Assembly: GCA_030867875.1 (NCBI GenBank)
Contig: JAOWCC010001589.1
Location: forward strand, 146,107,745 to 146,171,744
Reading direction: 5' to 3'
DNA from: Actinernus sp. WN-2022
Taxonomy: Eukaryota; Cnidaria; Anthozoa; Actiniaria; Actinernidae
DNA length: 64,000 nucleotides
Below, piece by piece: positions 41,717-52,547 of the stretch. Under the pieces are notes generated by a model that was given only the letters and a program-made list of their open reading frames with translations, searched no databases and was not told the DNA's origin. The translations under genes were made by a program, and so were the position numbers. Every line of letters starts with the position of its first letter. Position 1 is the stretch's first letter.

Positions 41717-42715
41717 TGAGCAGGGATTTTAATTGTCTGAACGGAAATGTTAACCGAATCATTCATTCAGCCACATCGGTACAAACAAAACTGTCAACTC
41801 CAAAAGCAAAAAAAAAGCAGTCAAACTTGAATATTGATTATAAATGTAATGATGTGCCTTGATTGGCCTATATGTGCTCTTTAATAATGAATAAATAGAT
41901 ACATGTTCTTTTTGTATTCTAATTCGTGTCTAAATGCCTTGTTTACACAATAAGCATCATGTGTTTGGTGTGCATACCATTTTTTTGGCAAGATACGATA
42001 GCCATTATTTTTGTCGCTGCTTGTCAGCTATTTACATGCAACTGTATTTTTTTTTAAGTAACATTATTCAAAGTCAGTTCACATGGAGTTCTAACCTATA
42101 TATATATATTTTCTCGAGAAGACATACAGGCCGTCGACAGGACTGTAGTTTTAAGTTAGAACTCCGTGTGTTCAGTTACCATAAGAAACTGCAAAAAACT
42201 TTGATATTAGAATTTGATCTAGAGTAGAACTAGCCATCTCATGTATGCGCCACTTACAAATCTCATTTATTTATTATAAACTTTTAGCAGGGGTTCAACT
42301 GCGCAAATTACATGTTTACCATGGCAATCGGTAATGAGTCAACAGCGACACAAACAAACTCATCATGCATGTGAACTATACAAGTTGTATTTTATCAAAA
42401 GGAAAAACAGAGAATTGTCACATGCAGTAGTAAAACTCTCTCACTGCTCTTATGTGACTCGAGTTCTGTATAATTATGTCCAAAACAGTTAATGTAGTGA
42501 GTAATGCGAGAGGAGTAAAAAAGCAGGTCCACAGCTGTAAGCGGCAATAATCAGCCTATAGCTACTATAACATAAAATAATGGTTTATTTATTTTATTTA
42601 GAATAATCTTTTTTTTTAGGTTGCACCACCTTAATCAATATATATGCTATTTCAGATCTGCATGGCATCGTTTCAATGACATGTATATGTTGGTGATGTA
42701 ATTTATTGTAGCTGG
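41717..42715. other. Non-coding, no supported gene
   Basis: AT-rich sequence without a coherent reading. Confidence 0.4.
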
Positions 42716-42723
42716 GAAAATTG

Positions 42724-43078
42724 CCGGGGGGACTCATTATGTGAGGGGTACATGGATGCTCGTCGTACCTTTTAGGGGTCAAAATCAGGAGTTTGGTACC
42801 ACTTAGGGTATCCACGATGAAACACAGACATTTCTATGTAAAGCGGTACCTTTTAGGGGTCAGGTGTCACCGAATGCTAGAGAATGTGCTTGATGATACA
42901 ACATCAACTAATAGCAATAAAAGGCATCGAAAGTTTAAAATGTTGGCATGATTTTATCGGTACATTTTAGGAGTCAAAACAAGCTTGAGCCACGCCCATT
43001 TTAGAACCTCTTGGGGGTCAAATCGAAAATGTCCGACGAGCATCCCTACCCCATTTATATGGGAGTCCCCCTCCCGGA
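42724..43078. mobile_element. 355-bp MITE with hAT-like 8-bp target duplication
   Basis: The left end CCGGGGGGACTC and right end GAGTCCCCCTCCCGG are inverted, extending inward through GGGGTACATGGATGCTCGTCG and its inverse. The flanks GAAAATTG occur at 42716-42723 and 43079-43086. The interior repeats TACCTTTTAGGGGTC three times in varying forms. Confidence 0.85.
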
Positions 43079-43086
43079 GAAAATTG

Positions 43087-43992
43087 AAGGAAAAGCTTAA
43101 AGTACCCCTAACCCCTTTTGCATTTTTTATACATATGAATCATTGAAAGTTTTGAGTACTTATGCAAAGAAATTTTTGGCTTACGGAGAATACGATATGT
43201 TCTAGGCTTGTTTGAAATGGTAAACGTTTGACCTCACCTGAACCATTACCATGTATAAAACTCATCAATTCATTGCCTTAATTTTTTTTCTTTTCATAAA
43301 GACTGCTACACTCTATTCCCACCCATTGCTTGAGTTCAGTCACCCAACTTGTTCTCCTGATTCTGTTTAAATGCATTATAAGGGCAGGTCAAGGCTGTTG
43401 AACGAAGGGAATCTTTTTTCATGGTGGGTACTGGTACCCCCTGGTTGGGGTGTGGCACACAGATTTCAAAACCCTGACCCAATTTCAGACCAAAATATGA
43501 TTTTCCCTCCCTTAGCTTAATGCTTAATTGAAAGGATGTGCAATATTTTCCTTTTCCTGCACACAGTTTGTTAGTCACTTTTGCACATATACTTTTATTC
43601 CCACATGTGTGCTAGGGTTGTCAGTTTATATGAAGATCACATGGGAATTTGCAAGTATACAGTAATTTTGAAGGTCCCAGAAGCAAATTCAAGAAGCGTT
43701 TTTTTCTTTCAGGCCATTAAAGGGTATTTGTGGTTCGAGTCGAGAGGTGGTGGTTGCTTGTGTAGCCAATCTTGGAAGCCGCGAATATTTTTGTACTTGC
43801 AATAATAAATAATGTTTGTGACATCACAAAGTCTGCCATTTATGTCTTGTTAAATACATTTTTTACCTCACACATCTGCTGGGCCTACCAAATTGATCAT
43901 GGCAATGTCCTTCTTCGTTAATGTCATTGATAGATAAAATCCTGTGGTGCAAAATCGAATGCGTCTGACCAATGCACTAAACTTTTGTTCAT
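43087..43992. other. Non-coding, no supported gene
   Basis: Only short readings without motifs are present, around 43336-43578 and 43581-43805. Confidence 0.4.
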
Positions 43993-44597
43993 TCAGGCAA
44001 GGAGCACATAGCACGTCAATTCCCTTGCAATATAACCAACTAATTCATAAGAGTTGTGTGACATCAAATAGACTGCAATGGTATTGCTGTCATGCACATT
44101 TTGTCTATCTGCCTCTAGTCTCACAAACACTAGCGTGTTATGTTCATACAAATATGTGTATGCATCCTCAAGCACGGCCCAATCAGTTTGGATGTCTGCC
44201 TCTAGTGCAATGTCTGAAATACTCTCTAATTCCCAGAGAACACAATACTCTTTCACACATCGAGTTCGATGTAGCAGTGTGATGTGCACACTGCATTGCC
44301 AACAGAGAATTGTTTGTCCTTTTGGACAAGTCCAGTGTGAATGATGCCACTGTAAACAAAGTTCACTTCCTTGAAATCAATTGTTAACACAGGAAAGCAT
44401 GGGATATCCCTCTGGTGAACCTTCTCAGTGACTTCAATGACATTTATGTCAATTTCTGTACCAGCTGAGACCTGTACACACGAGTCACCTGGAGAACAAG
44501 AAAACAAATTTTGTAAATCCAGTGGAATCTCCACTAGCGGACACCTCCCGTAAGCAGACACCTCTTCTAAGCGGACACCAACAGAAGTCCCAGCCAT
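43993..44597 (-). pseudogene. HIRAN-like domain fragment
   Basis: Two overlapping minus-strand readings (44597-44253 and 44289-43993) may be parts of one gene. The second has VRLEADRQNVHDSNTIAVYL followed by ELVGYIARELT, resembling the HIRAN-domain pattern (Asp-x-Asn-Ala-Ile-x-Val ... Gly-Tyr-Ile-Pro). HIRAN domains bind single-stranded DNA ends and occur in some helicases and transposon genes. The first reading is overlapped by an inverted-repeat element at 44519. Low certainty. Confidence 0.35.
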
Positions 44598-44905
44598 TCT
44601 CCAATCAAATTAGTATCTTCACAACCTCCCTAAAGTGGACGCAAATACCTATTTTGAGGTCCCCATAAACAAACACTAAAAGGACATGTACATTTATTAG
44701 TGTTTGTGTTATTTAAAATCAGCAAATATTCTAACCTTATCCAGCACGTAATTAAAACTTGCCAAACGCTATTTCTTAACGTTATTTTCACATCTACTGA
44801 CCAGGTCTTGTGACTGTAACTGTCTCCATTTGCTGTCTCAATCTCCTATAAGTAAACACTTGTTCAAGGTCCTGAGGGTGTCCACTTACGGGAGGTTTCA
44901 CTGTA
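44519..44905. mobile_element. Non-autonomous element of about 390 bp with CTCCCGTAAG ends
   Basis: The left end contains GGACACCTCCCGTAAG and the right end TCCACTTACGGGAGGTTTCACTG in inverse orientation. Degenerate GGACACC copies occur inside. Exact borders and target duplication are unclear. Confidence 0.65.
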
Positions 44906-45332
44906 CTTATTTACATGTATTTAGGACTGTAGGAAGGGGGTTCAAATAAAAATCCATAGTACGCAAAACGTGCACCAATTTCCCTTTGCTTTATGCCCAA
45001 ACACTCAAATGCATATGTATCAATGCATTTTTATCAATAAGTTAATAGATACGAACTCGACCTAAACAAACACATTAACAGCAACGTCTCTGAAGAAAAA
45101 GAGAACGACATGACATAGAGGAAACAGACCATCTCACCATAACAGTATCCAAAACTAATGCAAATTGGTTCGTGAATTTGGGTTATCAAAGGTACAATCA
45201 AAATGCACTAACCTTATCTTTGTTGACTGAGGTGTATCTGGCTGCTGTTCTGTCATCATCAGCTGATTTCTACAATATTACGTATGTAATACAACAATAA
45301 AAAAAACAGAACTTAAGATTTTTTCAGCACCC

Positions 45333-46134
45333 AAAGAAAGTGAATCAATTTTGGGAGCTTGTAAACAAAACAGATATACACATCCTATACAAGGATGTGT
45401 TTACTATGCTTTAAATAGTTTTAAGCATTTACTTTCTGGTAATATAGTAAAATGGTACACGGACAATCAAGCAGTTAGCATCATTATCGATTCAGGCAGT
45501 ATGAAGGCGCATTTGCACCCGTTTAGCTGTTAATATTTTCTTTTGTGCCCAAGAAAATAATATCGATTTGATAAAGTCGAGTGGATTCCGCGCACGCTTA
45601 ATGAAAAAGCCGATTATCTTAGTAAAGTGGTCGACCTAGATGATTGGAGAGTTAAAGCGATTTATTTCCAAGTACTCTCGTTCCGCTGGGGTTTATGTAC
45701 ATTGGACTGTTTTGCTAGTTCAGACAATTGCAGAGTTCCTAGATTTTATTCTAAATTTTACAACCCTAGATCACTTGGAGTAGATTCCCTTGCCTTTAGC
45801 TGGTTTGGTGAATTTTGCTGGCTTGTCCCTCCAGTTTATTTAATCCCCAGAGTCATTAAACATGTTTACGCATGCCAATGCCGTGCTATATTAGTAACTC
45901 CATGCTGGCCATCTTCAATTTTTGGGCCATTCCTTATAAATTATGATGGCTCGTTTCGTTCTTTTGTCGCCGATTTCCTGTATGTGGAAAAGATGTTTTT
46001 GAGTATGGTAATAATACGAAATGGACACTGGTCCTATAAATACCATGGTCACTGGTCCTATAAATACCATGGTCACTGGGCCTTTAACAACAAGGTATAC
46101 ACGGGCAATCGCACTAGAGTGTGTTAAGGCCACT
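45333..46134 (+). pseudogene. DIRS/Ngaro RNase H region
   Basis: IVKWYTDNQAVSIII (Asp of RNase H) is followed by a break near 45533-45570, then VEWIPRTLNEKADYLSKVVD. Next comes the DIRS-type tail LDCFASSDNCRVPRFYSKF, AFSWFGEFCWLVPPVYLIP and PCWPSSIFGP. A 24-bp tandem repeat near its end (46022-46085) adds extra residues. Confidence 0.75.
46022..46085 (+). repeat. Tandem repeat of about 24 bp, 2.5 copies
   Basis: CACTGGTCCTATAAATACCATGGT repeats with the third unit partial. It lies in the RNase H reading and keeps the frame, giving repeated GHWSYKYH. Confidence 0.85.
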
Positions 46135-46239
46135 GGATAAATACTATACTAAAATCTCCTACGAACATATTAGTCATAGCATGAATGGGACTATAAAAGA
46201 GCCACGATGGCATCTAGCCTAAATGTTGGCTAATTAGGG

Positions 46240-47291
46240 GGGGGGGGTATTTTTCCTTTTTTGTCTTTACAGGGTGCATGTGCTCTCTCTTCAATTAATA
46301 GTGGCTTGATAGATCCAGAACTGCACAGATTAGCAACTGCTCTTCCCTTCCGAGTTATAGAAGCAAAAGCACCCGGTACAGCTGACAGATATTCGAGAGC
46401 CGTCAATGGATTCAAGAGTTGGGCTAGCAAGTATGATTAAATCCAGGCATTTCCATTCAAACCACTTTACATTGCACTCTATTTAGAACATTTAATTCAG
46501 TGTGGTAGTCCTTATTCAAAATTAGAGTCTACATTTTATGGTATCCAGTGGGCACATAATTTATACGGTTTAAACAGCCCTTGTAACTCGACGCTAGTTA
46601 GGAACGTCCTTGAGTCGGCTAAGCGTACGTTAGCTAAGCCAGTTAATAAAAAAGAACCTATTACTCCTGATATGATAACGGCAATATGTAAGAAGTATGC
46701 AGGTACAAACGCCAATTTGTCTGACCTCCGTTTAGCTGCGCTTTTTGTTACGGCTTTTTATGGATTTCTGCGTTTTGACGAGCTTTCTAGTTTACGCTCT
46801 TGTGACATCAAATTCTGCCAATCAGATTCTGATTACTACGTCGAAATATACATTGTTAAAAGTAAGTGTGATATTTATAGGGAGGGTTCCAAGTTTTTTT
46901 TTGCCAAAACCTCTTCTATCTCTTGTCCGTTAGTATTTTGTATAGATATATCCAGGCGTCTGGTATAGACACCTCTTGCACTATGCTATTGTTTCGCAGT
47001 TTGCACTATTCTAAGTCAGATCAAACGTATCGATTACGTAATACAGGCATAAGTTACACTAGAACCAGAGAAATAGTCTTAGAAGCCCTTTCTGTTTTAG
47101 GCTATCCCAAAAACAATTTTGGTCTTCATAGTCTTAGAAGTGGCGGCGCTACTGCTGCATATGCTAATGCTGGCATAAACGATCGGTTATTTAAGCGTCA
47201 TGGTAGGTGGAAAACAGATCGCGCCAAGGACGACTACGTGAAAGATGAATTACAATCACTGCTTTCAGTGTCGCGCAGTTTGCAATCATAA
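46240..47291 (+). pseudogene. DIRS/Ngaro tyrosine recombinase
   Basis: The N-terminal part includes ALPFRVIEAKAPGTADRYS and a stop near 46438. The catalytic domain has GFLRFDELSSL (first Arg), FGLHSLRSGGATAAYANAG (His-x-x-Arg), FKRHGRWKTDRAKD (His/Trp) and a Tyr in DDYVKD. A frameshift near 46925-46970 joins two readings. The recombinase would integrate circular cDNA. Confidence 0.75.
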
Positions 47292-47325
47292 TTCGTAACT
47301 AGTCCTTTCTTTATTCTTGAAGGGG

Positions 47326-47838
47326 GGCATTAATAAATGAGATGCCCGCCCCTTATCTGTTGTTGTCGTGGTAATGCAGTTTAGCTATTAAATGTTTTAT
47401 ACTCGTTCACAGTGAATAGAGTATAAATATATTTTATAGCGTTACGGAATGAACAGAGTACCGTAATCAGCGTAGTGTTGGTATGTATTCCCAGGAGTGT
47501 GTAAGCACTACTTAAGGATCTGAATTCTAATTAGGCGTCATTCGAAGGCTTCTCTACTCTGCCTAGATTACTTGTAAAGTTAATTTCAATTCAGCACATG
47601 TATATATTTATATACCTTTGTAATTATTACTAAGAATATATAATGATGATAATGTAACGGCTTCACTAGCCTTATATGTACACAGACACCGATTATATGT
47701 AATCACTTATATGATTTATTTATGTATCTCCGACCAGGCATTAATAAATGAGATACCCGCCCCTTATCTGTTGTTGTCGTGGTAATGCAGTTTAGCTATT
47801 AAATGTTTTATACTCGTTCACAGTGAATAGAGTATAAA
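47326..47838 (+). repeat. Split direct repeat pair (B1/B2), 102 bp each
   Basis: 47326-47427 and 47737-47838 match at 101 of 102 positions by eye, starting GGCATTAATAAATGAGAT. They frame about 309 bp of A2-type DNA. This is the terminal structure expected of Ngaro/DIRS elements. Confidence 0.85.
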
Positions 47839-47852
47839 AGATTTTTCCTAGT

Positions 47853-47896
47853 TCACACGAAGGGACTTGTCCCTGGGACTTGTCCCTTCGTGTGTA
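47853..47896. repeat. Short hairpin (CACACGAAGGGAC arms)
   Basis: CACACGAAGGGAC and GTCCCTTCGTGTG pair across a loop containing TTGTCCCTGGGACTT-like sequence. It lies just beyond the split repeats. Confidence 0.75.
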
Positions 47897-48344
47897 CGGA
47901 CCTTAAATAAATAAATAAATAAACAAGAAGTTTCTAATAGAAAGTGAAGTTCTGCGAGGGGATGCATAGAGCTACAGTGAGTGTCTTGTAATATTAGTAA
48001 TGATTTGCAGGTCTCTGTAGTTTTAATCATCTGGAGTAATTAGACATTACGGCAAATTAAACAAACAAGCAAGCAATCACGCACGCACCCACGCACGCAC
48101 GCACTGAATAAACTTTGTAGGGTCTATAGTTATGGCTACGAAACATATTTATAAGCCTGATAGCATTTTGGTTCATACACTGTACATGTAGAACCCGACT
48201 TCTGCTTCTCTATCAACACCTTGAAACTTCAAAAATGCTCTAATGACATTAACAGTAGTTTACGTACTGTACTTGTACATATAGGTTCATAAACACGAAA
48301 TTAACAAAAATGAGTACAGTGCTTTAGATAAATCCCATCATATT

Positions 48345-49800
48345 TTATTTAGACCGTAATAGAAGGTAAAACATGTAACTTATTTTTTTACCTGATTGTC
48401 TTAAATGATGATCTGCAGTATTGAGGTTGTTAATTGCAGTTGGTTTATTGCGACAGTCACTAGTTCCATAAGGAAAATTCAACAGCCTTTGGTTAAGTTC
48501 CTCCGATGTGAGGTACTTTTCCTCACGCACACATTTCTTGAGTATCAACTTCGTGTGATGGGGAAGAACTCCTTCATGAAGATCATGCATGATATCTGAA
48601 GGTAGCCCATCAACCAAGAAGAACTTTGATCCATTAAGAATGGACTGCCGTTTAACACCATATGCACTGGCACTTTCAGGATCCTCACGAACTAGCAATG
48701 TTTGGTGACTGTGGCCTGCTCTTGTTCTCATGATGAAGTCCTCTTCTGTGAACTTAAAGAGCTTAATATTAAAAACATTATTTTTGTAAGAAGTGTGTAT
48801 TTAAAGATATGGGTGTATATAATATTTGGATGACACTCAGCTCAAAATTGAAAAAAAATGTAACATTTGGCTTTGAAAGAGTTAATGCTATCCCTCTACA
48901 TGCATAAATGAAGGGCCCATGGAAGAAAAGCAGAAGTGACTTGTGATCCTTTAGAAAATAAAGAATGTAAAGGAGAATTCAGAATGTGGTCAGTAGTCAC
49001 AGACACTGTTCTGTTCTTACATTTACATGGATGCCTTCAAATATATAGTTTTAATAATATCTGTATATTTTCAATGGTACGTTCATACTAACTATTGCCA
49101 ATAAAATGAAGATTGTGACTTGGATTCTTATAAGCCTAGTCCTCACTTGCAACATAAGCAGAAGCAACATATATTGTATGCAGACACAGTGCTTGTATCG
49201 TAGGTCTGAGATGAGAACAAGGACAGCTAATGATCAATGTACATGTACCTGTCTGCATATGTTGCTTGTACTTATGCTTATAAAAATGTCGCTAATGAGG
49301 ACTTAAGGTTTAAATAATGTTATAATATCAATATATGTACCATAGTTTACCACTTACAATATATACATATGTAAGCTGCAACCTTAACTCTGGGAACTTT
49401 TTGCTCACAATTCTCAAAATTTTGTGGCAAAATGCTGCGACTTGTAAGTGGTAAACTATGGTAGGTTAACTTTGTATTATTACCTTAGTCTGAAAATCTT
49501 CCGAAGTACCCATGCAAAAACGGCAAGATCTTCTAGCAGAAAAGCTCTCCATCAACCCTCCAATTGAATTGCTACCAAGGTTATCTGCTAGATAAAGACC
49601 AATTGTACCAAAGAACAACCTAGCACGATCTCTTATCTGGAAATGAACACCATGATCCTGGAATAAATGAGTAAACAGAGTATATGTTGCAGTTAATTTT
49701 TGTTTTCGGTTAATTTTTCTAACTAGGATTTTTTTATCTAGGTTGAGAGCCCTTATTACCAGGTGAACCCTAGCCCTAGGCCAGTGAAAACTCATTGTTT
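48345..49800 (-). pseudogene. Transposon-like gene, two visible exons
   Basis: Exon A (49657 to about 49487) follows a TTCCAG acceptor and has YLADNLGSNSIGGLMESFSA and RRSCRFCMGT, ending at GTAATA. Exon B (about 48739 to 48391) follows TTCACAG and has YGVKRQSILNGSKFF and GLPSDIMHDLHEGVLP, ending at GTAAAA. The Asp/His-rich GLPxDIMHD and Cys pair are typical of a multi-copy transposase-like family in cnidarians and fish; the superfamily is not settled. More exons are expected on the - strand. Confidence 0.5.
49338..49463. mobile_element. 126-bp MITE with TA target duplication
   Basis: Perfect terminal repeats CCATAGTTTACCACTTACAA and its inverse are flanked by TA on both sides. It lies inside the intron-like gap of the preceding gene. 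This suggests a Tc1/mariner-type source. Confidence 0.85.
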
Positions 49801-50488
49801 ACCTGTGAACCCTAAATTAGTAACTTAGCCCTAACAACCCTAAATTAGTGAGCACCCATTATTGATGGTTAGGATTTTTTAATGTAGGCTTTGGATTGGT
49901 TCACAGGATCATTGAAGAAGTGTTATGTTTCTCTGTTGTTTACTATAGTGAGTTAGCCCTAAAATCCAAAATTACCAAAAGAAAAAGAAGAAATAGGAAG
50001 AAAAAGAAAAAGGAAGAAAATGGTTAAAAAAAAAAATCAGACCATATAAACTTAAACTAAAACCCTAACCTGAACCATAAAGCATACCCTAACCAGTCTG
50101 ACAATTTAGAACATGTGGTTCACAAGCTCATGGTATTTTTGCTGACCGTTTTTCTCTAATTGGCATTCTGCATTCTACAAAATAACTGCCATGTTTATGC
50201 TACATATAGTCTATGCCACTTGATTGAATTGATCAGTAAGTAATATTAATAAATGTGTGGAACTTACTGATTCTAATATTGCCAGATCTACCATCAAAGG
50301 CCTGATGACTTTATCCATCCCATATTTTTTGATGTACTTGACAGGGCATAGGATAAGTACATGTAAGGACTTAAGTACTGAGCGATACTTTGGATGAATG
50401 TTTCCATGTCATATCACTGACCGAAGAGCGACGGCCGGTCGTGGTTACTGAAAGCTTAAGCTAAAATCAATACAAAATCATTTAAAAC
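49801..50488. other. Non-coding, low-complexity rich
   Basis: AACCCTAAATTAGT-like strings and a purine-rich GAAGAAAAAG tract occur. No gene-like reading. Confidence 0.4.
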
Positions 50489-52488
50489 ATGGCTAACAGT
50501 TTAAGTAAGGATACTTTCAAGAAGTTGTGGAACGAAGAACTACTCCCAAGCATTCACGAGCGTATCCGCTCTGAATTAGTGCCTATTCTTGAAGATATTA
50601 AGGCAGTTAGATCGAATTGCGAGGAGATTGAAAGAAGCCAATCATTTCTGGCTGAAAAATACGACAACGTTATGAAGGCTTTACAAAGCACCAAGAAACA
50701 AACGACCGAAATCGAACAAGCTATGAAAATACAGAGAAAGACAACCGAAGAGTTAGAGGTCGCTATGAAAGACTGCAACGCCACACTGGATGAGATACAA
50801 CAATACTCGCGGAGAGATAGCATCGAAATTACTGGTGTTCCGGTGTACCAGCGATTTCGCCCCCCCGTGAATTCGCCCCCCGAGGGGCGAAATCGCTAGT
50901 GAATTCGCCCCCCCCCCCTTCCTCGCCCCCCTCTAGCGATTTCCCCCCCCTCCCTCTAACCTTTTAAAAGGTTATGAATACATGTTTTCCTTCTTTTTAT
51001 TACTGTAATGTATTGGACGTGGAGAATAGTAATACAAAAAAACTATCAGTAATGTGTATAAAGGCATGCAATTCAATTTTATTTTAGAATTCACTTTTCT
51101 TAGACAAAATTCGTGCTGGTAGCTACGGTAAACGCTGCAATTTTCATTCGCGCGGGCAGTGCAACATACAATCTTCGACAATCTTCGACAATCTTCGACA
51201 ATCTTCGTCAATCTTCGAATGATTAGTTGTTAGTATTTCTTGCCTGAAACCAACATGTAGATGATCTAATTATTGTGTATACTTAAAGGTTTTGATAACC
51301 CGTTTATCCACCTACTTTGAAAAGACTTTGCCAAATGTTCAAGTGTTACCGACTCGCGTGAAAACGTCCTGAATAAACAAGCTAATGATCTAATTAAGAT
51401 CTAAAACGGCGGGAAGTTGTAAAACTTACCTTAGCTTGCAGCGAGTGGACTCGTATTTGGAAACAACTGCCAAATAGCCTGATGATTTTTACATGCATGA
51501 AAACCATAATAAAGTAATTATCGTGGTATGTAAGTTTTTATAACCCGTAATGCTCGCGTCGATCCATCTATTTTGAAATAACTTTGCCGAATAAAGGAGT
51601 GTTACCGACTCGCGTGCTTTGTTCTATTTCAATTGAGCTAACGGCGCTTGTTAATTCGGTAATTAGATCAGTTCTAACTAGGAAAACCTTTCTGGATAAA
51701 CAGCTTATTAACTAATGAGAAGATAAAACGGCGGTAAGTTTTGGAATTTTCTAGCAGTGTGATTAACTCAAATTCGGAAAGAATTTGAAATGTCTTTCCG
51801 TAGAAAAGGAGTGTTACCGTCTCGCGTATTTTTGTAGTCAGTAGTAGTAATAGTAACTTTTTTTTTTTTAAACTTTAGCGTGATTTATAAAAAAAAACTT
51901 TTTATTCAGTGCGTTGACATGTACTGCCTCTATTTTCTGAGGCGGGGCGATTTCAATAAGAATTACGACTACAATTCAATAGCGATTTCGCCCCGGGGGG
52001 GGGGGGGGAAATCGCTGTGACACCGGTATTGCCGACAGATGACCCAAAGCAAATGACCGTTGAACTCGGTGGACTAATGGGAATTAATGATTTGACTGTA
52101 CACCATATATCTGTTGCTCATCGATTACCTCCCACCAAGAAAGTGAAGGACAGAATCATAGCTAAATTTGTTCACAGGGACATGAGAGGAATTTTATCGG
52201 AGAAGGGGTAGATTGGCGGGGAAATCAACCAAAGACCTGCCGTTAATCGCTCAAGAATTTGGCAAGAGCATTATGACCGCTGGGAAAATTCACATAAACG
52301 AGTCACTGACAGCCTATCGCAAACGTTTATTTGGGAAGATAAACGAATTCAAGAGGTTGAATCACTTCAAATATCTATGGACGGCGAATGGGAAAATACT
52401 ACTTCGTGAATCTGACTCGTCAGCAATCTCTGGATTTACAAGAGTCGAGGAATTTGACGTGTTTGCTGAGAATTTCACGCCGAGCTGA
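50489..52488 (+). pseudogene. LINE ORF1, coiled-coil protein split by a 1.18-kb insertion
   Basis: The N-terminal part (50489-50844) has a helical coiled coil with DNCEEIERSQSF-like repeats (here SNCEEIERSQSFLAEKYDN) and ends at SIEITGVPV. After the insert, the reading continues from about 52023 with LPTDDPKQMTVELGGLMG, then VAHRLPPTKKVKDRIIAKF, and is stopped by TAG at 52209 before the final part (NEFKRLNHFKYLWTANGK to TGA 52488). The layout matches coiled coil, RRM-like and C-terminal domains of LINE ORF1, an RNA-binding chaperone. Confidence 0.75.
50845..52022. mobile_element. 1.18-kb MITE inserted in LINE ORF1
   Basis: The ends CAGCGATTTCGCCCCC (from 50849) and its inverse (to 52017) are terminal repeats. 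CCGGT flanks both sides (50840-50844, 52023-52027), giving a 4-5 bp target duplication. The inside has three copies of GTGTTACCG(A/T)CTCGCGT (51343, 51599, 51811) and no coding reading. Confidence 0.8.
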
Positions 52489-52547
52489 AGCGCCGAAACG
52501 TAGAGACTTTGTAATGCAAATTTATATTAACTGGACACGTATATTCA

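Larger units (their letters stand above)
45315..47838 (+). mobile_element. DIRS/Ngaro-type retroelement, 5' truncated
   Basis: An RNase H region (45333-46134) and a tyrosine recombinase (46240-47291) lie in the same direction, the order seen in DIRS-type elements, followed by repeat copies at 47326-47427 and 47737-47838. These are split direct repeats (B1 and B2 around an A2 spacer). RT is missing upstream. Frameshifts and stops are present, so it is dead. The 5' A1 copy was not found. Confidence 0.75.

Noticed and set aside
48060..48105. GCACGCACGCAC and AAACAAGCAAGC stretch as a regulatory site
   Set aside because: Ordinary microsatellite DNA.
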